A DNA stretch of 64,000 nucleotides from Actinoallomurus bryophytorum (GTDB lineage Bacteria > Actinomycetota > Actinomycetes > Streptosporangiales > Streptosporangiaceae): the NCBI RefSeq assembly GCF_006716425.1, contig NZ_VFOZ01000001.1:5642001-5706000 (forward strand), written 5' to 3'. The translations under genes and the position numbers were made by a program. Positions 54,106 to 63,540 of the stretch are shown one piece after another. Numbering within the stretch: position 1 is the stretch's first letter; each line of letters begins with the position of its first letter. The notes below the pieces were generated by a model, which ran no database searches, was not told the DNA's origin, and was given only the letters and a program-made list of their open reading frames with translations.

Positions 54106-55557
54106 CTAGAGAGGGATGTTGCTGTGTGCGCCGCGCGCCGGGGTCGCCTCGGCGATGGCCAGGGCGATGGCGCGGCGGGTCTTGGCCGGGTCGATGACCT
54201 CGTCGATGACACCCAGGTCGTGGGCGCGCTCGAGGCCGCCGGCGATCTTCTCGTGTTCGGCCGCGAGCTGCTCCTCGAGTGCGTGCCGCTCCTCCTCCGG
54301 CACCGCGGCCAGCTTGCGGCGGTGCAGGATGCGGACCGCGGCGACCGGGCCCATCACCGCGATCTCCGCGGTCGGCCAGGCGAAGACCCTCGTCGCGCCC
54401 AGTGACCGGGAGTTCATCGCGATGTACGCGCCACCGTACGCCTTGCGGGTCACGAGGGTCACCCGGGGGACGACCGCCTCCGCGAACGCGTGCAGCAGCT
54501 TGGCGCCACGGCGTACCACGCCGTCGTGTTCCTGGCCGACGCCCGGCAGGTAGCCGGGGACGTCGACGACGACCACGAGCGGAACGCCGAAGGAGTCGCA
54601 CATGCGCACGAACCGCGCCGACTTCTCCGCCGAGGTGGAGTCCAGGCAGCCGCCGAGGCGCATCGGGTTGTTGGCGATGACGCCCACGGTGCGGCCGCCG
54701 AGACGGCCCAGGGTGGTCGTGATGTTCGGTGCCCACTTGGGGTGCAGCTCGACCGACTCGGACGCGTCGTCGAGCAGCCCGGCGATGACCGGGTGGATGT
54801 CGTACGCACGCCGCTTGTTCTCCGGCAGGATGCCGCCGAGGTCGACCTCGGTGACGTCTTCCGGGTGCATCCGGCCCTGGTGACCGAGCAGCGTCGCGAG
54901 CCGCCGGGCCTTCAGCAGGGCCTCGGTGTCGGTCTTGGTGACGACGTGGACGACACCGCTGCGCTTGCTGTGCGGCTCAGGGCCGCCCAGCGCCGCCATG
55001 TCGACCTCTTCGCCGGTCACCGACCGCACGACGTCCGGGCCGGTCACGAAGATGCGGCCGCCCTCGGAGAGGATGACGATGTCCGTGAGGGCCGGGCCGT
55101 ACGCGGCCCCGCCCGCGGCGGCACCGAGCACGACCGAGATCTGCGGCACCACACCGGACGCGTGGGTCATCGCCGCGAAGATCCGGCCGACGCCGTGCAG
55201 CGACTCCACACCCTCGGCCAGGCGCGCACCGCCGGAGTGCCACAGGCCGATGATGGGCAACCGCTCGCGTACGGCGTGGTCGTACGCGTGCACGATGTGC
55301 TCGCAGCCCGCGGAGCCCATGGCGCCGCCCTGGATGCGCGGATCGCTGGCGAACGCCACGACGGGCATGCCCTCGATCCGGCCGACACCGGCGAGGGCAC
55401 CGCTGTCGTCCTCCTCGGTCAGAGGACGCAGCGACCCCTCGTCGAAGAGCGCGTCGAGGCGCACCCGGGGATCTCGCGGGTCCGGCGGGGCGACCTCGAC
55501 CTGCGCGGGGATCTCCTCGGCCGAAGAAGCGGGGGTACGACTGTCGACAACGGTCAC
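54106..55557 (-). CDS. accD: Acyl-CoA carboxylase beta (carboxyltransferase) subunit
   Basis: 483 residues with both crotonase-fold halves. The N-terminal half contains GLWHSGGARLAEGVESLHG and VLGAAAGGAAYGPALTD; the C-terminal half VVVVDVPGYLPGVGQEHDGVVRRGAKLLHAF and VTRKAYGGAYIAMNSRSLGATRVFAWPTAEIAVMGP. It transfers carboxyl from biotin to acetyl- or propionyl-CoA, supplying malonyl-CoA here. It ends the fab operon; GTG 55557 overlaps the fabF stop (GTGA). The alpha (biotin carboxylase) subunit is not in the window. Confidence 0.88.
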   Translation of the reverse strand: MTVVDSRTPASSAEEIPAQVEVAPPDPRDPRVRLDALFDEGSLRPLTEEDDSGALAGVGRIEGMPVVAFASDPRIQGGAMGSAGCEHIVHAYDHAVRERLPIIGLWHSGGARLAEGVESLHGVGRIFAAMTHASGVVPQISVVLGAAAGGAAYGPALTDIVILSEGGRIFVTGPDVVRSVTGEEVDMAALGGPEPHSKRSGVVHVVTKTDTEALLKARRLATLLGHQGRMHPEDVTEVDLGGILPENKRRAYDIHPVIAGLLDDASESVELHPKWAPNITTTLGRLGGRTVGVIANNPMRLGGCLDSTSAEKSARFVRMCDSFGVPLVVVVDVPGYLPGVGQEHDGVVRRGAKLLHAFAEAVVPRVTLVTRKAYGGAYIAMNSRSLGATRVFAWPTAEIAVMGPVAAVRILHRRKLAAVPEEERHALEEQLAAEHEKIAGGLERAHDLGVIDEVIDPAKTRRAIALAIAEATPARGAHSNIPL

Positions 55558-56816
55558 GACTCATGCCTCCTAAAGGCGACGCACACGTTGTGGCCACCGA
55601 AGCCGAACGAGTTGTTCAGCGCGGCCGCGGGACCGTCGGGCAGCTTCCTCGGCTCACCCTGGGCGATGTCGAGGTCGACTTCGTCGTCGAGGTCGTCGAT
55701 GTTGATGGTGGGCGGAACGAGCCCCTCCCTGAGCGCGAGAAGCGTCGCGATGGACTCCACCGCTCCGGTGCCGCCGAGCAGGTGACCGGTCATCGACTTG
55801 GTGCTCGTCACGACGATCTGGCCGGCGGCGTCGCCGAAGGCCTTCTTGATCGCCTTGATCTCGCCGATGTCGCCGATCGGGGTGGACGTGCCGTGGGCGT
55901 TGATGTGAACGATGTCCGACGGCTCGAGGTCGGCGTCGGTCAGCGCACGGCGCATCGCCTTCGACATGCCGTCCGCGTCGTTCTGGACGATGTCGTTGGC
56001 GTCGGCCGAGTAGCCGGCTCCGGCGGCGATTCCGTAGATCCGCGCTCCGCGCGCCCGCGCGTGCTCCTCCGACTCGAGGATGACGATCCCGGAACCCTCG
56101 CCGAGCACGAAGCCGTCGCGGTTTTTGTCGTAGGGCCGCGAGGCGCGCTCGGGCTCGTCGTTCCGCGTCGACATGGCGCGCATCGACGCGAACGCGGCGA
56201 GGTTGAGCTGGTGGATCGCCGCCTCCGTGCCGCCGGCGATGACGACATCGGCACGACCGTTGCGGATCATGTCGATGGCGTAGCCGATGGCCTCGGCGCT
56301 GGACGCGCAGGCACTCGCCAGCGCGTGCGCGCCCGCCTTGGCGCCGAACTCGATGCTCACCTGGCCGGCCGCGCCGTTGGGCATCAGCATCGGCACCGCG
56401 AACGGCGAGACGCGCTTCCAGCCCTTCGCCAGCAGCGTGTCGTAGTTGTCGAGGGTCGTGATGATGCCCCCGATCCCACTGGACACCACGGCGCCGAGCC
56501 GGTCGCCGTCGACGCGGAAGCCCTCGGCGGACTCCTCGTCACCGAAGGCGAAGCCGGCGTCGCGCCATGCCTCGTGCGCGGCGATGAGCGCGAACTGCTG
56601 GCACCGGTCGAGGCGGCGCAGGCGATGCCTGGGCAGGACCTCCGACGGCTCCACCGCGATCGTGGCGGCGATCCTCACCGGCAGGTCCTTGGCCCATTCC
56701 GCCTCGAGCGGCCGGACACCGGAACGGCCCGCGAGAAGAGCGGACCAGGTCGACGCCACGTCGCCGCCGAGTGGCGTGGTCGCGCCGAGTCCGGTAACGA
56801 CGACGGAGGTACTCAT
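55554..56816 (-). CDS. fabF: Beta-ketoacyl-ACP synthase II
   Basis: 420 residues. The catalytic Cys-His-His triad is visible in ALASACASSAEAIGYA, INAHGTSTPIGDIGE and KSMTGHLLGGTGAVES. The start MSTSVVVTGLGATTPLGGDV and end NNSFGFGGHNVCVAFRR are canonical. It elongates acyl-ACP with malonyl-ACP in type II fatty acid synthesis. ATG 56816; 41 bp after acpP, coupled to accD by GTGA overlap. Confidence 0.95.
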   Translation of the reverse strand: MSTSVVVTGLGATTPLGGDVASTWSALLAGRSGVRPLEAEWAKDLPVRIAATIAVEPSEVLPRHRLRRLDRCQQFALIAAHEAWRDAGFAFGDEESAEGFRVDGDRLGAVVSSGIGGIITTLDNYDTLLAKGWKRVSPFAVPMLMPNGAAGQVSIEFGAKAGAHALASACASSAEAIGYAIDMIRNGRADVVIAGGTEAAIHQLNLAAFASMRAMSTRNDEPERASRPYDKNRDGFVLGEGSGIVILESEEHARARGARIYGIAAGAGYSADANDIVQNDADGMSKAMRRALTDADLEPSDIVHINAHGTSTPIGDIGEIKAIKKAFGDAAGQIVVTSTKSMTGHLLGGTGAVESIATLLALREGLVPPTINIDDLDDEVDLDIAQGEPRKLPDGPAAALNNSFGFGGHNVCVAFRRHES

Positions 56817-56857
56817 GTGGTCACGCTCTCCCTTGGTCGCTTCGTTGTGCTGCGGAT

Positions 56858-57112
56858 TCAGGCTGAGACGCCCTTGCCCTGCACGTAGACGACGACGTCC
56901 TTGACGGTCTTGAGGTTCTTGAGCTCGTCGTCGGGGATCTCAACGCCGAACTGGTCCTGCGCGGCGACGGCGATCTCCACCATCGACAGCGAGTCGATGT
57001 CGAGGTCGTCGACGAAGGACTTCTCGGGGGTGACGTCGGCGGCGGGAACGCCCGCGATCTCTTCGATGATGTCGCCGAGGCCGTTGAGGATCTCCTGGTC
57101 GGACAATGCCAT
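56858..57112 (-). CDS. acpP: Acyl carrier protein
   Basis: 84 residues with the phosphopantetheine serine in DDLDIDSLSMVEIAVAAQ and the usual acidic four-helix layout (MALSDQEILNGLGDIIEEIAGV). It carries growing acyl chains. It lies between fabH and fabF, as in Streptomyces and relatives, with a 79-bp gap from fabH. Confidence 0.95.
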   Translation of the reverse strand: MALSDQEILNGLGDIIEEIAGVPAADVTPEKSFVDDLDIDSLSMVEIAVAAQDQFGVEIPDDELKNLKTVKDVVVYVQGKGVSA

Positions 57113-57191
57113 GATGCTTTATCTCCTTGTTTGTATGTGGTGCTGAACTACGTGGATCTTCGGTGTGAGGAAGGCGGATCCGTGGCCGGGG

Positions 57192-58157
57192 CTACGGGAT
57201 CTCGACCACCTGGGCCGCGTACGTCATCCCGGCGCCGAACCCGATCAGCAGGGCGGGCGCGCCGGACGGCACGTCCCTCCGCTCGATCATGCGGGACAGG
57301 GCGAGGGGGATCGACGCGGCCGAGGTGTTCCCGGCCTCCACGATGTCGTCCGCGACGACGGCGTTGTCCGCCTTCAGCTTGCGTGCGATCGCCTCGACGA
57401 TGCGCAGGTTGGCCTGGTGCGGGACGAACGCGGCGAGGTCCGACGGGGTGATCCCGGCGAGCTCGCATGCCTCTTTGGCCACCGTGTGGAGGTTCGTGGT
57501 GGTCCACCGGAACACGCTCTGGCCCTCCTGGTGGAGGAAGCCGTTCCGGTCCTTGATGTAGATCTTGTCGGCCATGTCGCCGGCGCTGCCCCAGACGACC
57601 GGCCCGACCGAGGTCTCCTCGGAGGGACCGACCACCGCGGCGCCCGCGCCGTCGGCGAAGATGATGCTGGTCGAACGGTCCGTCCAGTCCACCCACTGCG
57701 AGAGCTTCTCCGAGCCGACCACGAGCACGTTGCGCGCCGAGCCCGCGCGGATCGCGTCCGCGGCGTTGGACAGTGCGTAGCAGAAGCCCGCGCACGCGGC
57801 GTTGACGTCGTACGCGCCCGGCGAGACGATGCCGAGCCGCGTGGCCACCTGCGCCGACGCGTTGGGGATCGTGGCCTCCTGCGTGCAGGTGGCGACGATG
57901 ACCAGGTCGACGTCGGCCGGGGACAGGCCGCTGCCCGCGAGGGCCTTGCCGCCCGCCTGCACGGCCATGTCGACGACCGACTCGTCGGGGCCCGCCACGC
58001 GCCGCTGCTTGATGCCGACCCTGCTCTGGATCCATTCGTCGTTGGTGTCGACCATCTTGGCCAGGTCGTCATTGGTGATGACCTTGGACGGCTGGTAGTG
58101 ACCGAACGCGAGGATACGCGCACCAGGTGCGCCGGTACGGAGCTGGAAAGACGTCAC
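57192..58157 (-). CDS. fabH: Beta-ketoacyl-ACP synthase III
   Basis: 321 residues. Catalytic Cys-His-Asn are seen in NAACAGFCYALSNAAD, AFVPHQANLRIVEAIA and DIVEAGNTSAASIPLAL; the end LLIGFGAGMTYAAQVVEIP is typical. It condenses an acyl-CoA primer with malonyl-ACP to start chains, often branched primers in actinomycetes. GTG 58157 overlaps the fabD stop (GTGA). Confidence 0.95.
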   Translation of the reverse strand: MTSFQLRTGAPGARILAFGHYQPSKVITNDDLAKMVDTNDEWIQSRVGIKQRRVAGPDESVVDMAVQAGGKALAGSGLSPADVDLVIVATCTQEATIPNASAQVATRLGIVSPGAYDVNAACAGFCYALSNAADAIRAGSARNVLVVGSEKLSQWVDWTDRSTSIIFADGAGAAVVGPSEETSVGPVVWGSAGDMADKIYIKDRNGFLHQEGQSVFRWTTTNLHTVAKEACELAGITPSDLAAFVPHQANLRIVEAIARKLKADNAVVADDIVEAGNTSAASIPLALSRMIERRDVPSGAPALLIGFGAGMTYAAQVVEIP

Positions 58158-59089
58158 GCGTTCTCCAATGGGTCGTCCTTGGGGCTTGCCTCGGACTCGG
58201 CCAGCGCACGTGCCTCGTCGAGCTTGTCCGGCGTCTTGAGCGCGACCACCTTGATGCCTGGCAGCGCGCGCCGGGCGATACCGGCGAGCGTGCCGGCCGG
58301 CGGAAGCTCGATGATCGCTGTGACACCGAGATCCGTCATGGTGTCCATGCAGGCGTCCCAGCGCACCGGGGTGCTGACCTGCTCGGCGAGACGGGCGACG
58401 AAGTCCGCCCCACGCTCCACGACGGCGCCGTCGCGGTTGGACAGCACCTGTATACCCGGGTCCGCCACGGGCATGCCCGGGGTGATTCGCCGGAGTGTGT
58501 CGACCGCGGGCTCCATGTGCCGGGTGTGGAACGCACCTGCCACCTGAAGACCGCGGAGCCGTGCTCCCGCCGGCGGCTTGTCCGCCAGCGCGCTGAGCTG
58601 GTCCATCGTACCCGCGGCCACGACCTGTCCCGCGCCGTTCATGTTGGCCGGCGTCAGGCCGTGCTCCTTGAGCACCGCCTGTACCTCGTCGGGGTCGCCG
58701 CCGAGGACGGCCGTCATGCCGGTCCTGGTGACAGCCGCGGCCTCCGCCATCGCGCGGCCGCGCTCACGTGCGAGCACGAGCGCGGACTCGGGGGAGATGA
58801 TGCCGGCGATGGCCGCCGCCGCGAGCTCGCCCACGCTGTGCCCGGCCGTGAGATCGGGCGTGACGCCGAGCAGCTCGTAGGTGACGAGCGCCGCGCTGAC
58901 GAGCAACGGCTGCGCGACGGCGGTGTCGCGGATCTCGTCGGCGTCGGCGGTCGTTCCGTACCGGATCAGGTCGAGCCCGGTTACGGCGGACCACCACGTG
59001 AGACGGTCCGCCACGCCTGGCAGCTCGAGCCAGGCCTCGAGGAACCCCGGTGTCTGTGCGCCCTGTCCGGGCGCGGCAATGGCGAGCAC
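58154..59089 (-). CDS. fabD: Malonyl-CoA:ACP transacylase
   Basis: 311 residues. The active-site serine lies in LTAGHSVGELAAAAIAG, with the N-terminal APGQGAQTPGFLEAW and the histidine in VAGAFHTRHMEPAVD. It loads malonyl groups onto ACP. GTG 59089 begins the family sequence. The gene lies 80 bp downstream of the PucR-type regulator and is the first fab gene. Confidence 0.95.
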   Translation of the reverse strand: MLAIAAPGQGAQTPGFLEAWLELPGVADRLTWWSAVTGLDLIRYGTTADADEIRDTAVAQPLLVSAALVTYELLGVTPDLTAGHSVGELAAAAIAGIISPESALVLARERGRAMAEAAAVTRTGMTAVLGGDPDEVQAVLKEHGLTPANMNGAGQVVAAGTMDQLSALADKPPAGARLRGLQVAGAFHTRHMEPAVDTLRRITPGMPVADPGIQVLSNRDGAVVERGADFVARLAEQVSTPVRWDACMDTMTDLGVTAIIELPPAGTLAGIARRALPGIKVVALKTPDKLDEARALAESEASPKDDPLENA

Positions 59090-59169
59090 GCATCCAACAG
59101 TGCACTGTAGGAGTCCGCCATGTTCATGCGGTGACGTACGAAGTTATGGCCGTGGGTCTTGTGCGGGTC

Positions 59170-60354
59170 CTACAAGTTGACGGGCCGTGAGGCGTAACGG
59201 CCGAGTACGAGAGCGATTCGCAGGGTGAACGCGGCGCGGCCGTCCGCGGGGACATATCCGGTGAGCTCCGTCACCCGGCGCAGGCGGTACCGCACCGTGT
59301 TGGGGTGGACGAACAGCAGCCGTGCGGTGGCCTCCAGCGACGACCCCTGCTCCAGGTAGGTCGTCAGGGTGTCGAGCAGGGGAGCCCCCGCCGCACGCAG
59401 GGGTTCGTAGACCTCCTCGACCAGGTAGGCGCGCGCGTCCTGGTCCCCGTCGAGCGCGCGTTCGGCCAGCAGGGCGCCCGCGAGGACCGGCCGCGGCGCG
59501 TCCGGCCAGCCGGGCACGGCCTGCAGACCGGCCAGGGCGGCGCGCGCCGATCCCGTCGCGGCGTACAGGTCCTCGACGCGGGGTCCGACCACGACCGGGC
59601 CGGATCCGAACTTGGCGGTGAACGGCTTCGCGGCGGCGAGCGGGTCCTCCTCCACACCGCCGACGATGATGATGAGACGGCTGCCCTGCACCCCGGCGAG
59701 CACGTCGACCCGCGCCCTGCGGGAGGCGATGCGAATGTCGTCGATGATGGCCTCGGGCTCGTCGTCGGGGGTGTGCCCCGCCATGACGGCCACCGAGGTC
59801 GACGCCCAGCCGAGCGCCGCCGCCCAGGAGTGCAGCGACTCGTCCACCTCGCCGCGCAGCAGTGCGTCCACGATCAGCGCCTCCAGGCGCGCGTCCCAGG
59901 CTCCGCGGGTCTCCGCGGCCCGCGCGTACACCTGCGCGGCGCCGAAGGCGACCTCGCGCGTGTAGCGGAGGATCGCCTCGCGCAGCTGGGTCTCCCCGCC
60001 CGGCGCGGCGAGTTCGTTCACCTGCGCCTCGACCACGTCGATGACCACTCGTACTATCTCGACGGTCTGCTGGAGGCGTACGGCGCGCATCAGCTCGCGG
60101 GGCGCGGTGCCGAAGACCTCACCGGCGATGGCCGGCCGGATCTTCTCCTTGTGCTTGAACCACTCGACGAACCCGGCGATGCCCGCCTGGGCGACCAGGC
60201 CGACCCAGGAGCGGTATTCGGCCGACATCGCGCGGAACCACGGGAGCCGCTCCTCCATGCTGGCCGTCGCGGCGGTACCGAGCGATCCCATGGCCTGCTC
60301 GAGACGCTCAGTGGTCTGTTCGCGGATGTCGCGGTCGTTCTTCACATTCTCCAC
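59170..60354 (-). CDS. fasR: PucR-family transcriptional regulator (FasR-like)
   Basis: 394 residues. A central GGDEF-like/CdaR region (about 170-300) is followed by the C-terminal PucR HTH: LEATARLLFVHPNTVRYRLRRVTELTGYVP. Position just upstream of fabD in the same direction matches FasR, the activator of the fab operon described in Streptomyces. It probably senses an acyl product and activates fabDHF. The frame opens at GTG 60354, with GTG 60345 (better spaced from GGTGGAG) as alternative. Confidence 0.87.
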   Translation of the reverse strand: MENVKNDRDIREQTTERLEQAMGSLGTAATASMEERLPWFRAMSAEYRSWVGLVAQAGIAGFVEWFKHKEKIRPAIAGEVFGTAPRELMRAVRLQQTVEIVRVVIDVVEAQVNELAAPGGETQLREAILRYTREVAFGAAQVYARAAETRGAWDARLEALIVDALLRGEVDESLHSWAAALGWASTSVAVMAGHTPDDEPEAIIDDIRIASRRARVDVLAGVQGSRLIIIVGGVEEDPLAAAKPFTAKFGSGPVVVGPRVEDLYAATGSARAALAGLQAVPGWPDAPRPVLAGALLAERALDGDQDARAYLVEEVYEPLRAAGAPLLDTLTTYLEQGSSLEATARLLFVHPNTVRYRLRRVTELTGYVPADGRAAFTLRIALVLGRYASRPVNL

Positions 60355-60434
60355 CCTCCCACCTGCCCGGCGGATGAGAGCATCGGCCGGGCCGTGCGCG
60401 CCATCCCCGCCGGCCGCACGTCGACCCCGACGTC

Positions 60435-60494
60435 AGGGCCTGTCCCGAAGTCCCGCCGTCCTCCTGCGCGGTGGGGGACCCCGAGACAGACCCT
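60435..60494. repeat. Short dispersed element with 19-bp inverted ends
   Basis: AGGGCCTGTCCCGAAGTCC at the left and GGACCCCGAGACAGACCCT at the right are imperfect inverted repeats (15 of 19 pairs) spanning only 60 bp; CTAG (60493-60496) marks the right edge. The ends match those of copies at 27677, 45420 and 53624. It lies between fasR and the hydrolase gene and could also fold as a hairpin. Confidence 0.6.
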
Positions 60495-60521
60495 AGCCGT
60501 CAACGGGACTGAAAGGGCTGG

Positions 60522-61445
60522 TCAGCGGGAGACCTGGTCGGTACGTCCGAGAGCGACCATGGCGAGGTTGCGCAGCGACACGCTGCCGGGGGACAGGTAG
60601 TCGCTGTGCCCGCCGTCACCGGCCGCGAACCGGCGGGCGCCGAATCCCGGCCCGGCCGGGTCGGTGCCGAAGCCCACGCCGAGCACGCGGATCTTGGGCA
60701 CGTACCGGATGAAGTCGTGGGCCGCGCGGCCCGCCCACAGACGGGCGCGAGAGTGCAGGGCCGCGGCGGAGGAGACGGTCAGGCCGGGGCTGCCGAACAC
60801 CGCGATGTCGGTGACGTCCAGGTCTTTCGCGGCCCGTCCGCACACCACCGTGCCGTAGCTGTGGCACAGCAGGGCGACACCGGTGCCGCGCGCGTCCAGC
60901 CACGCGACCAGCGGGCGCAGCTCGCGTGCGCCCTCGTCGGCACGCGCCGCGGTGAGGACGCCGGGGCTCAGCGTGGCCGGGGTGTCGTAGCCGAGCCAGG
61001 CGATGACGGCCAGGCGGGCGCCCGGGTCGGCACGGCGGGCCTCGGCGTACACGGCGCGTGCGCCTCCGCCGGGCGAGGCGGTGCCGCGCGAGTCGAAGGT
61101 GGAGAGCGTCGTGTCGGCGCCGGGGACGAGCACCGCGACGCGGCGTGCGGTCGCCAGGTCGCCGACCACCTCGACCGCCCGGCCTCGTGGGTCGAAGTCC
61201 AGGAACGTACGTCCGGGTGCGGCGAGAGCGCGCAGCCGCCGCGACGTGCGAGGGTCCTCGGTACCGCGTGCGGCCTCCGTGATCGCCGCGCTGTCGGCCG
61301 CGTACCGTGCCGCCAGGCCCCGCCCGGTGAGGGCCGGCAGCGGCCGCAGCGGGATCGGCCCGAGCGACGGCTCGCCCGCCGCGGCGGTGCACAGAACGAG
61401 GGCGGTACAGGTGAGTGCCACCAGAGTCGCCCGGCCGGTTCTCAT
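60522..61445 (-). CDS. Secreted alpha/beta hydrolase (DUF1023 type)
   Basis: 307 residues. A signal peptide is visible (RTGRATLVALTCTALVLCTAAAGEP). The hydrolase core has VAVLVPGADTTLSTFDSRG, the nucleophile elbow LLCHSYGTVVCGRAAK (CHSYG for GxSxG) and IAVFGSPGLTV, with a late histidine in GGHSDYLSPGS. Members of this actinobacterial family are extracytoplasmic esterases or hydrolases of unknown substrate. The ATG at 61445 starts the signal sequence. Confidence 0.85.
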   Translation of the reverse strand: MRTGRATLVALTCTALVLCTAAAGEPSLGPIPLRPLPALTGRGLAARYAADSAAITEAARGTEDPRTSRRLRALAAPGRTFLDFDPRGRAVEVVGDLATARRVAVLVPGADTTLSTFDSRGTASPGGGARAVYAEARRADPGARLAVIAWLGYDTPATLSPGVLTAARADEGARELRPLVAWLDARGTGVALLCHSYGTVVCGRAAKDLDVTDIAVFGSPGLTVSSAAALHSRARLWAGRAAHDFIRYVPKIRVLGVGFGTDPAGPGFGARRFAAGDGGHSDYLSPGSVSLRNLAMVALGRTDQVSR

Positions 61446-61591
61446 CGCGATGTCCTTCCTGACCGGGCTGGTCAGCCGGTCGGCAGGACAGGAAGCTACG
61501 AACGGGCGGGCGTGGTCCGCGTCCCCCGCGAGCGTGGATCACCGCGTACCGCTCAGGTACGTCGTGCCCGCACGAGCACCGGGCCGTGGGG

Positions 61592-62248
61592 TTACTCGCC
61601 GGGCCGGATCAGGCCGGTCTCGTAGGCGTACACGACCGCCTGGGTACGGTCGCGCAGCCCGAGCTTCATCAGGATCCGCCCGACGTGCGTCTTGACCGTC
61701 TGCTCGGCCACGACGAGCTTGGCGGCGACCTCGGCGTTGGACATGCCGCGCGCCACCAGGCCGAGCACCTCGGTCTCGCGCTCGGTGAGGCCCTCGACCA
61801 GCCGCCCGTCCGGGCCGCGCGGCGCGCCCATCCGGGCGAACTCGGCGATGAGCCTGCGGGTCACGCCCGGTGCGAGCAGCGCGTCGCCCCGCGCGACCAC
61901 GCGTACGGCGTCGGACAGCTCGCTCGCCGAGGCGTCCTTCAGCAGGAAGCCGCTGGCCCCGGCGCGCAGCGCCTCGTAGACGTAGTCGTCGAGGTCGAAG
62001 GTGGTCAGGATAAGCACCTTCGGGGCGTTCTCGCCCGCGGTGACGAGGCGCGTGGCCGCCAGGCCGTCCATCACCGGCATCCGTACGTCCATCAGGACGA
62101 CGTCGGGCCGCTGCTCGGCCGCCTTGGCGACCGCCTCCTCGCCGTTGACGGCCTCCCCGATCACGTGGATGTCGGGCTGGGCGTTCAGCAGGATGGAGAA
62201 GCCGGACCGGACCATCCCCTGGTCGTCGGCGATGAGCACGCGGATCAT
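61592..62248 (-). CDS. NarL/LuxR-family response regulator
   Basis: 218 residues. The receiver begins MIRVLIADDQGMVRSG, phosphoacceptor D in DVVLMDVRMPVMDGL and K in LLKDAS; the LuxR HTH is LTERETEVLGLVARGMSNAEVAAKLVVAEQTVKTHVGRILMKLGLRDR condensed as NAEVAAKLVVAEQTVKTH. Its ATG overlaps the kinase stop (ATGA). It is the partner of the kinase encoded upstream; targets unknown. Confidence 0.92.
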   Translation of the reverse strand: MIRVLIADDQGMVRSGFSILLNAQPDIHVIGEAVNGEEAVAKAAEQRPDVVLMDVRMPVMDGLAATRLVTAGENAPKVLILTTFDLDDYVYEALRAGASGFLLKDASASELSDAVRVVARGDALLAPGVTRRLIAEFARMGAPRGPDGRLVEGLTERETEVLGLVARGMSNAEVAAKLVVAEQTVKTHVGRILMKLGLRDRTQAVVYAYETGLIRPGE

Positions 62249-63435
62249 GTGGAGGCCTTCTCGTACGGGAGGACGGCGGTGACGGCGAAACCGCCGTCGG
62301 GTTCGGGACCCGCGGACAGTTCGCCATCGAGCATGATCACACGCTCACGCATGCCGACGAGACCGTGGCCGCCACCGCTCATGCCGGCCGGAGGTGGTTC
62401 GGTGCCGGGGCCGTTGACCACCCGCAGCCGCAGCTCGGCGGTGCCGTACGCGATGTCGACGGACACGGCGGCTCCCGGCGCGTGCTTCATCGCGTTGCTC
62501 AGCGCCTCCTGGAGGATGCGGTGCGCCGACAGCGCCACGCCCTGTGGCAGCGCGGGCGCCTCGCCGGACACCGACACGTCGATCGTGAGACCGCCGCCGC
62601 GCGCCGAGGCGAGCACCTCCTCCAGCCGCTCCAGGCCGGGCTGGGGTGCGGTCTGCGGCGAGTCGCCGGTGCGCAGGACGCCCAGGACACGGCGGAGCTC
62701 GGTCAGTCCTTCCAGGGCGCTGGACCGGATGTCGGCGAAGCTCTCGGCCAGCTCGGGCGGGGGATCGGTCACCTTGTACGGCGCGGCCTCGGCCTGGATC
62801 GCGATGACCGACATGTGATGGGCGACGACGTCGTGCAGCTCGCGTGCGATCCGCTGGCGTTCTTCCAGCACGGCCGTCTCGGCGTCGTGGCGGGCCTCCT
62901 GGTCGGCGAGGGCCTGCCGGGTGGAGCGGCGGACGCGTACGAGGTGGCCCAGGAGGAGGGGGATCATCATGGGCAGCGCCACGGCGGCGCTCTGCTGGTC
63001 GAGCGCGGCGGCGCCGAAGACGGTCACCGCGGCCGCCGTGACCGTGACCCGGTTTCCGCCCCGGACGGCGACGGCGTACAGGCACAGGAGGTACACCGCG
63101 ACCGCACCGGGGATGTAGGGCCCCGAGATGTCGCGGTGCGGGGTGAAGATGAGCGCGCTGATCGTGATCGCCGCGACGGAGCACAGCCAGGCGGTGAGAG
63201 GGCGCCGGTCGCGCAGGACCAGCGGCGCCGCGGTCGTGACCGAGACCAGGAGGACCAGCACACCGGCGCCGTGGTGGCCGTGATGGCGGACCTCTGAGGT
63301 CAGGTAGGAATTGTCGGCCAGGAAGGCGACAAGAGTGATCAGCACGTCGAGGGCCGTCACCAGGTCGACCGGGCCGACGCGCAGGCGCGCCCGTATACGG
63401 CCAGGGGGCCGCCGGACGCTCAGGTCATCGGCCAT
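62245..63435 (-). CDS. NarL-family sensor histidine kinase
   Basis: 396 residues. Five to six membrane helices (to about 165) lead into HisKA_3 with the acceptor in ARELHDVVAHHMSVIAIQAEAAPYK and a HATPase_c domain (LQEALSNAMKHAPGAAVSV, GGGHGLVGMRERVIMLDGEL). The ATG at 63435 starts MADDLSVRRPPGRIR. It overlaps the response regulator start. The same arrangement occurs at 25.3 kb, but the two kinases are clearly different sequences. Confidence 0.92.
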   Translation of the reverse strand: MADDLSVRRPPGRIRARLRVGPVDLVTALDVLITLVAFLADNSYLTSEVRHHGHHGAGVLVLLVSVTTAAPLVLRDRRPLTAWLCSVAAITISALIFTPHRDISGPYIPGAVAVYLLCLYAVAVRGGNRVTVTAAAVTVFGAAALDQQSAAVALPMMIPLLLGHLVRVRRSTRQALADQEARHDAETAVLEERQRIARELHDVVAHHMSVIAIQAEAAPYKVTDPPPELAESFADIRSSALEGLTELRRVLGVLRTGDSPQTAPQPGLERLEEVLASARGGGLTIDVSVSGEAPALPQGVALSAHRILQEALSNAMKHAPGAAVSVDIAYGTAELRLRVVNGPGTEPPPAGMSGGGHGLVGMRERVIMLDGELSAGPEPDGGFAVTAVLPYEKAST

Positions 63436-63540
63436 GGACCGAGCCTAGACGCGGCCTCCGACGCCGGCGTCCGCCGCTGGAGCGACCTTCGGAGTGATAC
63501 TCCGGTAGGGGGGCGGGGCCGGGACGTGTAGAAATGGGGC

